Of a DNA stretch of 64,000 bases, positions 1 through 12,240 are shown piece after piece. Both the position numbers and the translations under genes were made by a program. The notes under the pieces are model-generated. The model did not search any database. It was not told the origin of the DNA and was given only the letters and a program-made list of their open reading frames with translations. Origin of the DNA: Metopolophium dirhodum (lineage: Eukaryota > Arthropoda > Insecta > Hemiptera > Aphididae); the NCBI RefSeq assembly GCF_019925205.1, contig NC_083566.1, forward strand, positions 38,075,558 to 38,139,557, read 5' to 3'. The number at the start of each line of letters is the position of its first letter. Position 1 is the stretch's first letter.

Positions 1-2089
1 CGTTGTTCAAATTTGGACGATATTACATATTTTATCGAAGTTACTTTACGATCATCGGGTACCCACTTGTTTGCATTTTTTTTTTTTGATACCATATGTA
101 TAGTGTATACGCTTTGGCAGCTGGACCATTGGCCATTTTCGTATAATAACGTTTTGAAATACGCTTCGCACTTAATCGTATTTTATGTTTATAAGATAAT
201 TAATAATCTATTATGCATTTAAATGAAAAACAACCCTTTAAAATGCTTTCTAAGTTTATATGGTAAGCAACATATTAAATTTATTCAATGTACAAGAAGT
301 AGCAGTAATAAAAATGTTTTAAATTTATTTCAGATGACATATAACTCAATATAATATTAAAACGATTTATCTAAGCGCGTTAGCCGTCACAAGAGATGGT
401 TGCATCTGAGAAGATTGAAGAACGAATAGATTATGAGAATTGAGCAAAGCATAACTTGATGGATATGGTCTATATTTACGTAAAATATAGTATTATTGTA
501 CTACAAATTGGTAATTTATATCATTGTGACATTTTTTTTACGAGTAGCATGCGCATAGAGAATAATTGATTTATGAATATTGTTGAACTGATTAAAAAAT
601 GATTTATAAATATATAGATCAGCATTCCATATAAATTTAAGTCGATCTCTTGCAGTGATAATAATATATGACAATGCATTTATACAATTAATACGTCATT
701 ATGGATAATTATTAGAAAAAAACGCAACTAAAAGCTTAAATACGACGATTTGATGTGCAATATTTATTATTATGTTTAAATACCTATTTAACCTATTTGA
801 TAATTGCAGTCCATCTTCAAAACGTATATAGATTCTTATTTTTAATTTATAATTATAGGTAGGTATATGATTGCTTCTCCTTTTTTTTTTATAAAATAAA
901 TAATTATTTATAATTTGTGATACAAATTGTGTATAAATTACTAGGTTGTAATTAGGTTAGGATGAAGAGACTATTTTTAAGTATGCATAATATGATAATA
1001 AAATATTATATTCCTATAATATAGGAGAAATTACTGTATGGGTTATATAGGTAGGTATATTAAAGTACGATATTATATAACAATTATTTCGAGGTTTCAT
1101 AAATCATTTGCTTCAATTATAAATTTAATTTTCACACCATTGTCCCATTATCAAAAATTTATATCACATTCAGAAATCAGAATTTATAAAATTGATTCAG
1201 TTATAAAACACACATGACTACACAATACATTACAGTAATGTGAATTACATCACGTGAATCGACGGTCAAACTATTAAACTTTAATATTTTAGCCATTAAA
1301 CTGTATTGAAGTAATATAGGTAGTTATGGTATGTTGTTTAATCGTATTTAAACGTAATATTACTCCCATTTTGGTTACAAAAACAAATCGTATTATGATA
1401 AATGTATGACATTACTATATGTTACCTATGCGATAATATAGGTAGCGAAAACAGAAAATAATATTGAAACAATTGTAAATAATGTATAGCTTATACAAAA
1501 TACTCGTCCCAACAGTAACAAGTATAGGTAGTTAGGTGAGTTAGGTACTATTGAATCAGTAGGTGATCAAAATACATTCGATCAAGCACTTCTTATCAGA
1601 ATGCAGAAAAATATATACTCGCAAGACCATATTACCGAACACCACGTCATCTCACTCAACCTGGATTATTTATTCAGACCTGGTCAACAACAAAATAAAG
1701 ATTAAAGACCTAATTAAATGTTTAAAACGTATCTAATGAACCAAATATAAAAAGTACACTTTAAACTTGAGAAACTTTGTTGTAAAACCAAATGAAAATA
1801 AAATCTTCCTGTAACCAACATAATGTATGTAAATAGTGAATACTAAATATACTTAATATTATGAAACTATAACGGTCAGAGCAGCCAAAATTGAATCACA
1901 CTAAAAAAAAAAAATGTATCGTTCGGAAGCTATCATATTATTATTATGGATCACAGACAACAGAAAGTGAAGGTACTGTAGAGGATCAGCAGATCATTAA
2001 CAAAACGTGTAATACTGTTATTATTATTATTACTATTTTTATTAAATTATTTTCAATTGAAACCTATCTGGATATAAATATTGGGTAAT
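1..2089. other. AT-rich non-coding stretch
   Basis: No supported gene or structured element was seen. The sequence is AT-rich with scattered TAGGTA words. A 57-codon open stretch at 1532-1705 (+) has fairly mixed amino acids but no recognisable domain or splice context, so it is not called as a gene. Confidence 0.5.
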
Positions 2090-2152
2090 CGGACAAAATA
2101 TCCCTGGAAAAAATCTCCGGAATAAATATCCACCTAAAAAAATCCCCAAAGC
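2090..2152 (+). repeat. Degenerate short tandem iterations (AAATATCC-like)
   Basis: About four imperfect units of 12-17 bases follow one another, each an A-rich run followed by TCC (AAAATATCCCTGG, AAAAATCTCCGG, AAATATCCACC, AAAAATCCCC). Similar but looser TCC-punctuated A-rich units continue to about 2330. This may be a decayed minisatellite or the edge of a dispersed repeat. No terminal inverted repeats or target duplication were found. Confidence 0.3.
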
Positions 2153-3752
2153 AACTACTTAGTTTTTAAATTATACAATACAGTAGCTTAAATACCTATA
2201 ATATAATACCTAAATACAAAAATACCTATATAAAAATAATTATGGCCCGTTTTTAAATGCTCTAAGAATTATCCAAATATGTCCTAAAAAACATATTAAC
2301 ATCAATAATGTCCTTAAAAATGACCCAAAAATTGTTTAAACAATTTCCAAGCAAACAGAATTACCAAAAATGCAAAATAAAAGTTATGTTTTCAATTATC
2401 AGATGTATGAAACAGATTTTGCATTTGAAAAGCATTTCCTGCAAACCCTGCAGGTTAGTCCTGTGGGACTAATTTCCATTCAAATCTGGGAATTAGTAAT
2501 AATAATACTAATAATAATATTGTCAGTCAGTACCTATAAGAAAAAGTTAGATCTCGCTCGCAGAAGTTGTTGGCAAAATCCGATGGTTAATATTATAATA
2601 ACGTTAAATTAAAATAAGTAACAGCAAATTTTTTGGGCGAGATCACCATTATAAATTGTTTATCATGTTTTTCTGTATGTTATACAAACCCAACAAATGT
2701 TATAAATAAAAATAAAATAAATGTCGGGGTTGTGATTGATATTAAGACTTTAACAGACTTATTATACATACTATATCATTATTTCATCTGGTTAATGCTC
2801 GTCAATAATTGACAAGCAATCTGGTATGGCCATCAGTTCAGTATATAATGAAAACCTTTTCCCGTAACTGCTATATACTAATAAGACAAGAAAATATAAT
2901 TCAATTTTATGCCATCATATCGGTTTAAAATTAATTTCAAACAAAGTTTGAAATACCTACATTATTACCTATACGTAATATTACCAATTTAATTAGTCAA
3001 TTTAGTAAGTTTCTGACATGGTTGTTAATTTCTTCCATTTTAAATTTCTTTAAACTTCTCTGTGGTAGGTACGTTGCCAAAGTTTAATCAATTTTTTGAG
3101 TAATTAAAACTCACTAAAAAGCTTGCTATAAATATTATTATATTTTTCTTCATTCTTCTTATACGTACATACATGGGTGGGCGTGTGTGTGTGAGTGTGT
3201 TATATACAATGTAACTTTTACGACGTTACAAAGAAGGGTAACACAGCAAGTAAACAATGGAACGTCGAGAGAATGTTTTTGTCATACTAACCCCTCTAAT
3301 ATTTTCGTCAGCATGCTGAAAGTCATTGTTATAAATTGCCTTTTGTTCAATTGATTCAAAGAATAATATTTAATACGTGGAAATATATTATAACTTATAA
3401 GTATTATAAGCATTAAACTATACTGGTGATAAATATAATAAGACGCTTATTGTACATTAAATGTTTAGCTATTAAAACTGATAAAATTATTGTGTCAAAC
3501 ATGCAGATCGTATTCAAAATGTGATACTTAATATGGTTCATAATATTGTTATGTGAGTGGTTGAATATTTGACGCAACATTAAAAAAATATAATTAAGGA
3601 TTCTTTAATAAATTATGGCGTTTAAAATAAATTTGAATATACGTTGTTTATTAATGTTTGAAAAAAAAATTTAGCATATTATTATTATTTATATTAATTA
3701 TAAATATAAATATATTGATTTCAGTTATTCTAAACTAAATTAAAGTTTAAAC
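2153..3752. other. AT-rich non-coding stretch
   Basis: No supported gene. An 80-codon open frame (2370-2612, +) runs into TAA/ATA simple sequence and shows no recognisable motif. A short GT-rich tract lies near 3180-3200. Confidence 0.45.
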
Positions 3753-4271
3753 TTAAGGGGCTCGGTGCCAGTTTTTCATATTATCCGAAATTCAATAAAA
3801 TTTTATATTTTAGTTGGTACCTCAATTATAATACTTTTCCACTACTCTACTACCTGATACCTATTTAGGGGGGGGGGGGGTTGATAGGGACATAGGGTGT
3901 ATTATATCGAAAAAAAATACTTCACGGGAATAACTCTTAGGCTTTGTAGAATTGTTGGATTTTGATGACTATTTTTTTATCTGAAAGAAGAAGACTTCTT
4001 ACAGCCCGCATCGATCTCTAATTTTGTATTTTATTTTAAATAATTGTATAAAAAAATTTGTAAAAAATGCTTTTTATCTTGTATTTTTTTGGAAATATTA
4101 TAAAGTTTGAGAATAAAATATTGAAAAAAAGAGATCGATTCGGACTGTAGAGTATTTCCCTCTAGCAATTAAAAAAAAAATGATGAAATTCGGGTTATTT
4201 TACAAGGTGGTATTGTTATTCCGCAGAGTGTATTTTTGAGAACAAAATGGCATCGGCACAGGGCGCCTTAA
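3753..4271. mobile_element. TTAA-flanked MITE-like element
   Basis: TTAA occurs on both sides (3753-3756 and 4268-4271). Immediately inside, the left end GGGGCTCGGTGCC (3757-3769) matches the reverse complement of the right end GGCACAGGGCGCC (4255-4267) at 10 of 13 positions. An internal inverted repeat of 17/19 matches lies at 4001-4019 and 4130-4148 around ATCGATCTCT. The 511-base body is AT-rich with a 13-base G run (3868-3880) and no open frame. TTAA duplications are typical of the piggyBac superfamily, but the ends do not show a classic piggyBac terminus, so the family is uncertain. Confidence 0.55.
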
Positions 4272-4327
4272 AGGTTTTCAGAAAATGTACTTCTTAGTAA
4301 AATAAAATACCGCTGTATAGTGTACAG

Positions 4328-4768
4328 CAGGGGGTCACCAAATGGCGGCCCGCGGATGAAATTTGATCGGCCCGCAGATAAAGAGAAAAGAAGCAATTTT
4401 ATACGTTAACATGAATTATATTAAAAACAAATTCATATCCCGACTCACCAACGAACACCTTAAAATAATGATGAAGATAGTGACCACAAACCATAACCCC
4501 AACTTAAAGCAGCTAGTTGAGAGCAAGATCTGTCATTTATCACATTAAAAATATTAATTCATAATTCTTTCACTTATTTATTAAATGTAATTATATTTTC
4601 ATTAGTTATAGTTATATAATACGTGTATATTATTTTTATTAAGAAATAAAATAGTTTTGGCCAATCGGCATATGATAATAAATATTATGTACTTTGAATT
4701 TGTACGGCCCGCGAGAATTTTCCAAATTCTTAATGTGGCCCGCGGAAAGTATTAATTGGTTGTACAGG
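4328..4768. mobile_element. Internally deleted hAT-superfamily transposon
   Basis: The left end CAGGGGGTCACCAAATGG is typical of hAT elements of the group behind GTF2IRD2/ZBED5-like genes. It is followed by subterminal GGCCCGCGG-type motifs at 4347-4355 and 4369-4377. Two more copies lie near the right end at 4706-4714 and 4737-4745. Between them only the last part of a transposase frame remains. The right terminus is decayed (TTGGTTGTACAGG). The 8 bases at 4320-4327 (GTGTACAG) match 4760-4767 (TTGTACAG) at 7/8. That could be a target duplication, which would end the element at 4759, or a degraded right inverted repeat, which would end it at 4768. Confidence 0.75.
4390..4548 (+). pseudogene. 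C-terminal remnant of hAT transposase
   Basis: This is a fragment of the transposase carried by the surrounding hAT element, the enzyme that would excise and insert it. About 50 codons remain open to a TAA at 4546-4548. The peptide contains the block SRLTNEHLK, followed by a TTNHNPNL segment and a terminal ICHLSH. That order is characteristic of the extreme C-terminus after the hAT dimerisation domain in GTF2IRD2/ZBED5/SCAND3-like transposases. The BED zinc finger, the catalytic DDE-type core and most of the dimerisation domain are absent; a full-length protein has roughly 550-650 residues. It starts straight after the 5' terminal region, so an internal deletion removed the rest. It cannot be functional. 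The open frame upstream of about 4390 reads through the terminal repeat and is not transposase. The family call rests on recognised motifs, not on a search. Confidence 0.7.
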
Positions 4769-5939
4769 TATAAGTTATGAGTGAATATTAGTTATACATA
4801 TATATATACTTAAGAATTAATCATATGATTTTTTTGAAAAATGTCTTTTGTGTAACTATATAATATATATTAGTATTTATAACCTATATTTATATAACTA
4901 TATTATACATATTATGTGACAAACGATTATTTTTTTTTTGACTTTATCGGTGGTCCAATCCAAATTGTGTTTATACTGAAAACAATAATTATTTTCATTT
5001 TTACTATAATATTGTAAAAATAAAATGTATCTGCTAGAACATTGAATAATACATAAAAATAAACATGGTGTTGCTTTAAATAGGATTCTTTATGGACAAA
5101 GTGTACATTTCATTTGTGATTTTTAACATATTATTCAGAATTCATTGTTGAAAATTAAAATTTCTGAAGACTGGTGGTCAAATGTTGAATATACTACAAT
5201 CAATAGACTTCATTTCAAACTCGAAAACAATAAACAAATGCGCAAAAGTCAAGTGTACTAATTATGACCATAATATTATTGTTGTTTATAACTATAAAAA
5301 TAATTAATTAATTAACTTTACTCCGTATTTAAACTCTCTTTTTTTTTTGTCTCTAATATTATATTTTTTTTTTGCCTCGTTAAATTTATTCAAGTTTATA
5401 GTGAGCAAATTAAACTGCTGGCAAAATACATTGATTAAACAGAAAGTAATGTTGGAGGTCTCATCAGGTAGATGACGGTAATGTATAAAGTGCGTGCCAT
5501 GACGGTTCTTTATATAAAAGACGTATAATCCTAACAAGGTGTTTGACAATTAGGGTGTAGATTTTAAAATGACTTAATTTCGTTTTTTCTTCATAATATT
5601 TTACATTTTTTTTTTTTTTCAAAAACATTGCTATGTATAGTTAAGTTACAAAATCATACAATTATTAATATTTTGAGTGTATCCAAATTATTTGGGTAAC
5701 CAAAATTCAATTATTGCACTAGTATTTTTTAATGCAAATCGTGTATACCTGGTGCTATATATGTGTATATTATGTAACGTACTAACGTACCTACTCGTGT
5801 CGCGAACTAGGTGGAAAATGATGCTTAATTCATCAACGTTTTTTGGGTGAAAGATAGTAAAGATCTGTATGTATTAAATAATTATTTTATCTGCTTATTT
5901 TACTGTGAAGCATAGACTGTAAAATGTAAATGTAATATG
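4769..5939. other. AT-rich non-coding stretch
   Basis: No supported gene. An 81-codon frame on the minus strand (5304-5549) ends in lysine-rich sequence from T-rich DNA and has no recognisable domain. Short A/T homopolymers are common. Confidence 0.45.
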
Positions 5940-5947
5940 CTTTTGAT

Positions 5948-6327
5948 CAAAGGTAGGTAAGTGGTTAAAAAATTAATTTTTTTTTTGTTTTTAACCTATT
6001 AACTTATTTGGTTTAAATGTTCATTGTTGTAACTTAACTTTTTATAGTTAATTACCTATTATTGTCAAAATAATCTAATTTATTACACAGTATAAAACGT
6101 CTTGATAAATGTTTGTGTAATTCAAACTAAAGGACTATGACTTTAAAATATTGTAACTTGAAATAACATTAAATTTTTTTAGCCGAGTTTAGTAAAGTTT
6201 GTTTTCTATCTAAACTTTAAACTTATCTAGTTAATTTTTTTTTTAATTTTTACTTAACTGGAGGCAATTTAATTGAATTAACTTAACTTGCCACTGTTAA
6301 TTATCTCTATTAACTTTCCCACCTTTG
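5948..6327. mobile_element. hAT-type MITE, family 1, copy 1
   Basis: A 380-base non-coding element with terminal inverted repeats: left CAAAGGTAGGTAAGT, right reverse complement CAAAGGTGGGAAAGT. It is flanked by a perfect 8-base target duplication CTTTTGAT (5940-5947 and 6328-6335), the length made by hAT transposases. The interior is rich in TTAACTTAACTT-like words. A second member lies at 51736-52150 in the opposite orientation and is similar along nearly the whole length, for example around 6040-6130 compared with 51950-52050 on the other strand. There is no transposase frame, so it would have depended on one supplied in trans. Confidence 0.88.
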
Positions 6328-6521
6328 CTTTTGATAATAATATAAAAACTAACGTTACTCTATTATCGTGGTCTAACCTGCAATGTTAATATCAAAAAAA
6401 TTACATGGACGAGTAACAGCACATTTATATCAACAGATTTATATAAAAATGTGTGTAACGGTGATGTGATATCGGTGTGTGGCCAGTAAGATAATTATAA
6501 TCATTGTAATAACAATGAATG

Positions 6522-6582
6522 ACTACAACAACAATAATAAATAATAATAATAATACTAATAATAATGATAATAATATTAATA
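6522..6582 (+). repeat. (AAT/ACA)n microsatellite
   Basis: Imperfect trinucleotide repeat: ACAACAACAATAATAA followed by interrupted AAT units. Confidence 0.85.
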
Positions 6583-9300
6583 CAGTGTAGTTGAGACTGT
6601 TGAGAGGGTGCTACAACAACAACATAAATATTGTCTTTGTTTATCTAATGCATAACACGAGTTGGTAATTCTAATAAACATCCTTCAAATATGCTTTTAG
6701 GTGGAACATACAGTTTCTAAAATGAAGGCAATATTTTTGATGACTGACATTCGTAATATAATATTGGTGACTACAAAAAAAGATACCCATTTTGAACGAT
6801 ACATTATAGTAATTTCAACATTAATTTGGCAATGGGTTTTAACTTTTAAATAATATTTTAAACCAATGGAAGTTATTTAAAAATGTATACATATCACGAA
6901 TAATTTAACGATTTCATTTTATATCACTACATGAATAAACCATGATGATCATATCAACAGTGGTCATAGTTTAAAATGTCCTCTTTGTTCACCATTTAAG
7001 AATTAGACGTGTACAAAGTAGGTAGCCACGTACGTACATCACACATCACCAACAAAATATTCAGTCTTTGCTTACGTTTTTCTAAGTAAAATTGTACATA
7101 TTATATTGATTGAAAACCAATCTGCCTTTATTCCGCTAACCATTGAAAACATAGCCATAATTTTCCTTTGAATAATGATTTAAACAAATGTTTTCAAAGC
7201 AAAACTTGAAACTCATTAGTCATTACTAGCGACTATACTTACTTATACAGTTATATGTTATGTAATTAATTGTTATGGAAATGTGGAAACTTCTTCATAA
7301 TAGTCGACTGACGTATGACATTATAGTGACATAATATCATGTCATTAATTTGATAGCTAGATAAATAGGTACTTATAATAACATGTTATCGGTAGATAAT
7401 ATGAGTTCCCGACGACGATGAGTCTGTAAGTATAATAAATATTGTGTTTGCCTTCTCGTGGTGTTCACTGGATAACGATAAATGAAACTCAAATATTATT
7501 TAAAATTCATTGCCAACCTAATTTAAAAAAAAAATTAAAACGTCTTTGCGATGTAATCCCGCGGTATCTGGGCGACAGGGCAAAACGAATCGTGTCCAAT
7601 TGTATCGACACTTACACAACACGAATGTTTATAATATAATAGATTTTGATATTTATCGCTTAAAACCTACGCTGATATGCTCAGTATGAGTAGTATGACA
7701 TATTATGAGCAGAATCTGCCCAATGTAATACGTAGGTACACAAGGTAAACCACCAGGTAGGTCGCAGGAGCACCCCATTTTATTCATTCACTAAGCATTC
7801 ATGAAAATTCTGATTTTTGGAGTTTACTTTTAAACCATATTTTCCAATACCTAAATACCTTCCTTACTTTCAAACCTATTGTCATGGAATATTATTATAC
7901 TTAAAACATACAATTTAATAACTCGAACAAACTACTCGTTTGAATTTCCAATAAAATATTATATCAAAGTTTTCAAATAAAATATGAAATTCTTAACATT
8001 TTACAGTAAAAATGGCAGTTTTCGTAGAAAAAAAAAGAAGTTTGTGCTGCTACAGGACACTCTTAAAATGACATAAAATATCGAAGTATATGAAAATATG
8101 GTCTTTAAGTACCTGTAGGTTCCTATAGAGATTATAAAAGTCGTAATATAAATAAATGCATAATTAAAGGATAAAATATAGGGCTAAGTATGATTGGTGA
8201 ATAATTCTGTATAATAATATACTATTTTACCGATACGTGACGAGCAAAATAAAGTAGGACTTATTATATAATATTTATAATAAATTATGATTCCTCATTA
8301 ATTTTGATCCGATTACGTATTATTATTGCAAATTGTATAAACGTAATATAATGAAATAATGTTTATTGTTGTTTAATCGATGTAAGTACCTGTGTTTTCG
8401 ACCTTTGTACCTATCACGCGCGAGAATGACCAACCAAACTTTATAAAAGACGAATCGTTTGTGTGTTTACAACTAGAAATCGAGTTTACGCCGTATAATA
8501 ATACTTAAACGTAAAACGGCTAAAACGTATAACAAACAAAAATATAGGTGGACATGGAAATTAAACGTGTTAAAATTTAAAAAAAAGGTATTCATTTAAT
8601 TTTTAGACCAACAAATCAGAGATTATTAGATGTCAGATTTTGGAAATAAAATATGCTTTTTTATGAGATAAATTAAAAAGTGAATTTCAAATTTTAAAAA
8701 TTCCCGATACCAAAAATCTGATCATCACTTTTAAAAAATTATAGCTATGTATTATATAATACTTAAATGGATTTGATATTATACAAACTAATATAATCGT
8801 TTTTGATTATTATTTTATGATTTACGATGTTACTATTATCAAAATAACCGAAATTCAGGTTTTCAGTTATTTTTATTTAAGAAAATAAAGAAAGTGGTGT
8901 AAAAAATCTATAGTACTAATCCAAAAAAGCCAAATTCCGTATTTTTTAAAAATAAAACGCCTCAATACGCCATGATCTATATTATTATAATTTATAATAT
9001 TATAGTCATATTCCCTATGAAACTTTTAAATCTTTATAATTGGTTTGGTCAGAAAAAGTTGTCTAGACAAAAACACACATCATTACAGAACCAATACAAT
9101 ATACACTCACTCACGTGTATTGATTTATGTATGGATGCTTAAATATCAAAGACTGCTTAGTGCCTATAATATTACACTGCGCGGGCACACCAACGTTGAC
9201 GGCATTGCCGGAGAATGTTTCCACATCCACGTAAAAAATATGCACTACGTATGTATATGTATATGTGCATAACCGTTTCCTTTTATTACACATACCATTT
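6583..9300. other. AT-rich non-coding stretch
   Basis: No supported gene. A 65-codon open frame at 7442-7639 (+) has a GC-richer part (about 7540-7615) that translates to mixed residues, but there is no recognisable domain or splice context. The rest is AT-rich with no inverted-end element that I could resolve. Confidence 0.4.
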
Positions 9301-9309
9301 TCCTTTTAG

Positions 9310-9409
9310 CACTCAGGTCGTGCGAGGAGGCGCATTTTCGGTGGTGGTGGACGGTGAAAGGGTCAGAGAGGTATATTACCCATTCGCAGAGATCGAACGC
9401 ATTCGATAA
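9310..9409 (+). other. Candidate short exon (low confidence)
   Basis: After the pyrimidine-rich acceptor-like sequence TTTTCCTTTTAG (ending at 9309), a GC-rich purine-rich segment stays open to a TAA at 9407-9409. It reads VVRGGAFSVVVDGERVREVY in part. A donor-like AG|GTATAT lies at 9370/9371, so it could be an internal exon of 61 bases or a terminal exon. It stands out sharply from its AT-rich surroundings. No domain is recognised and no partner exon was found, so it is only a candidate. Confidence 0.2.
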
Positions 9410-9410
9410 C

Positions 9411-12240
9411 CTTTTTTCTCTCATTTTTCCCCCTTTTTTCCTGCCGCAGTCGTTTTTCGATGTTGTTGTTTAGCGAAAGGCTCTGTTCACATTCGGCCCT
9501 CCTCCGCCGCCACCGCCGTATCCCGATACCTATACTGGAGATGATTACATCGTTGTCAACAAATTCAGTCAACGTTATCGAAACTTTTAGATTGTAATTG
9601 ACTTTTTTTTGTCAGGGCTAGATTGCGCTGGGTGGCGTTTATTGTATATGTCAAGTAGTTTAAAAAGTTTTCAGACTTGTGTTTTTGGAACTATATATAT
9701 AATTTAGACGTGAGCCTTATACGCCCGATGTTTGCGGAACTTGTTAAGTGCAAATTATATTATATACGTTTACGCAGTGATAATATTGTACATACACAGG
9801 AACTACGTTTTACAATGACCAAATATCTAAAAACGTGTCCGTGAGAGGAAAACACTACCGTTTATAAGCTCTTTACTAGTAAAATATCAAATAAAGCTGC
9901 TATATGTATGCGACGAATTAAATTAAAATACCGTTTAAGGTCGTTTCATTTCTTGCGCAGGGCTTGTATCTACATTTTTCCGGTATAATTTTTATGACGC
10001 ACGTTTAATAAAAAATGCATTATATCTTTTCCGGGGGCATCAATTAGAAGAGAAAAAACTATATGCTCCTTGAAACATTTTTATTTTCTTTCACTCGTCT
10101 TTTTTATGCATGTAACTTATATAACAATAATATATACATATACTCGGATAAAATGAGGACGAAATGACCCGTACAAATTCTGTTCAATATCATATATTAT
10201 TAATTTTTTTCTTTTTTAGTTTACTACTATTCCATACACGTCGTATTCTTGGAGGAATTTTATTTTTCAGCATAATAAGATATTATTAATAACCATAGTG
10301 TAGATCCACGATATAGGTACCCTAACCTATACGGCTATACCTAATTATTGTACGAACATGCGATGGGCATTTGTCACTGTACTCATGTTTATTAAATATT
10401 ACACAAACCAAATGCTAATTTTATATTAGGTATAGGTATATTTTGTTTATGCAACCTTACAGAATAATATTAATTACACTCCTTGTGCTGTAACGTCATT
10501 ATTTTTATATCGCCGAGTTTATTGTGATAGGATACCAAAAAAATTGTTTTGTAACAAAACGTTTTATACTATCCGTTTTCACACAATAAACGGATAGTAT
10601 ATATACACGCCCGTGAACATTATTGGTTTTATTCTTGTAGATATGTAATAAACAATTTAAAATCCTTTAACGTGCACGCCTTTAACAAGGTTTTAAAGTT
10701 GGAATAACTAGAATGATCGAAAATCTACAATATCATTCTTCATTAATGGCATTTTTCTTTTCTAGCACCTTTGCTTGGTCATAAAAACAACCATATTTTA
10801 CATTATATGACAGGTTGATGCGCGTTAAAATAAAATGTTTTTTTCGCATTCAATCATCTAATTGTAACACTTAGATACATTTTATTTAAAGGTTTAATTT
10901 TATATGATTTTAGTTTTTTAAAAAATCTGTACAAATAAAGTATAGATAACAAATTGCAAATATTTCATTTTAGTTAATTGTTGTAATAATAGTTTTGCTG
11001 TTGTACTCGATTTTACATGTAAACTAAATTTCGTCTAAGCAAGTTTAAATTGTAAATTTCAATAAGAAAAATATATCTGAATAAATTGTTAAACATAATA
11101 ATAATAATATTTGTACCTGTCTTAGATTTCGTTCTGAATTTAGTTTTTTTTTTTACAAACTATACTAATAAATATACATGTACGTTTATTTTGAAAAAAA
11201 GTCGCATATAAATCAAATGGAACTAACTCGAAAATAATACCTATTATGTATGCACACGGGTACATATTATACAGTGTTATAGTTTTTGGTAAATTTAAAA
11301 AAAAATATTAAACGCAACTCGTAAATTTAAAAGGGAATACCTACTATTAAAAACGCACTACGATATTTTTCACCACGCGCGGACTACTTTTTATATAATA
11401 TATTTATTATAAGTAGTTATATGTATATAATAGGGACTTCTCTCATTATAATGTATAAAAATACGTACAATCGTAAGTTCATACGTGCCGTTAATTTACA
11501 ACAACTTTCTGAAAATCTATATTGATGTTTTGATTTTCAAATGTTATTTTACCGGTCGAATCGACTACGGATTAAACAAATATAGGTAATAATAATATGG
11601 CATAACGCCGAGTACAATTTTTAAACAGCTACCACAACTATTGACGTATATTACCAGTTGAATTAATAATATTTTGTTGATTTGAGTAAAACACGAAAAT
11701 TAGAATTTGATTTTTGGTAATTTAAGGAAAATAATCGTCATAAGACATAACACCGTGTCACCGTGTCACTGTGACAGTCAGCTATATCACACGATATTAA
11801 TATAATTGAAGCCAACACCATAGATCTAAATGGGCCTCCCATTTCCTGATTTCCTATAGTATTCTGAGATTGGATATGAAGTCGATTTTCCCAGAACTAA
11901 AACTTTGGAACAGTGTAGTAGGCCTGCGTCTAGTTTTCTCGTTACGACGGTAAGGTCGATCATTATTTCTCGAAAATTTGCGACTTTGTGATACCTGACA
12001 AACACGTCATAACAACCGCATGCTTAATAACGTCGGCCCGTTCGACCCACACCCCGGGTGTTTGGTAGTTACTATTGTGAGTGGAATTATTCGGATGATT
12101 TCTATTATTATGCTTGAATGGACATCCGATTGTAATAAATTGAAAATAATATACAAAATATGGCTGTGGAAATAGGTACCTATCACATCAAAATAATCTT
12201 AATTTAGCGGAATAATAAGTACATATAATAGAGAATATTA
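9411..12240. other. Non-coding stretch with two small hairpins
   Basis: No supported gene. A CT/CCG-rich patch lies at 9418-9535. Two adjacent perfect hairpins lie at 10546-10601 (listed separately). The remainder is AT-rich. Confidence 0.4.
10546..10601. other. Two adjacent perfect hairpins
   Basis: The first is GTTTTG-TAA-CAAAAC (10546-10560). The second has 14-base perfect arms, TATACTATCCGTTT (10565-10578) and its complement (10588-10601), around a 9-base loop. The stem is too short for a typical animal microRNA precursor. It may be a structured RNA, a protein-binding site or the relic of an inverted insertion. Confidence 0.5.

Noticed and set aside
9613..9640. CAGGGCTAGATTGCGCTGGG as a hAT-like terminus
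   Set aside because: No inverted partner or target duplication could be found downstream.
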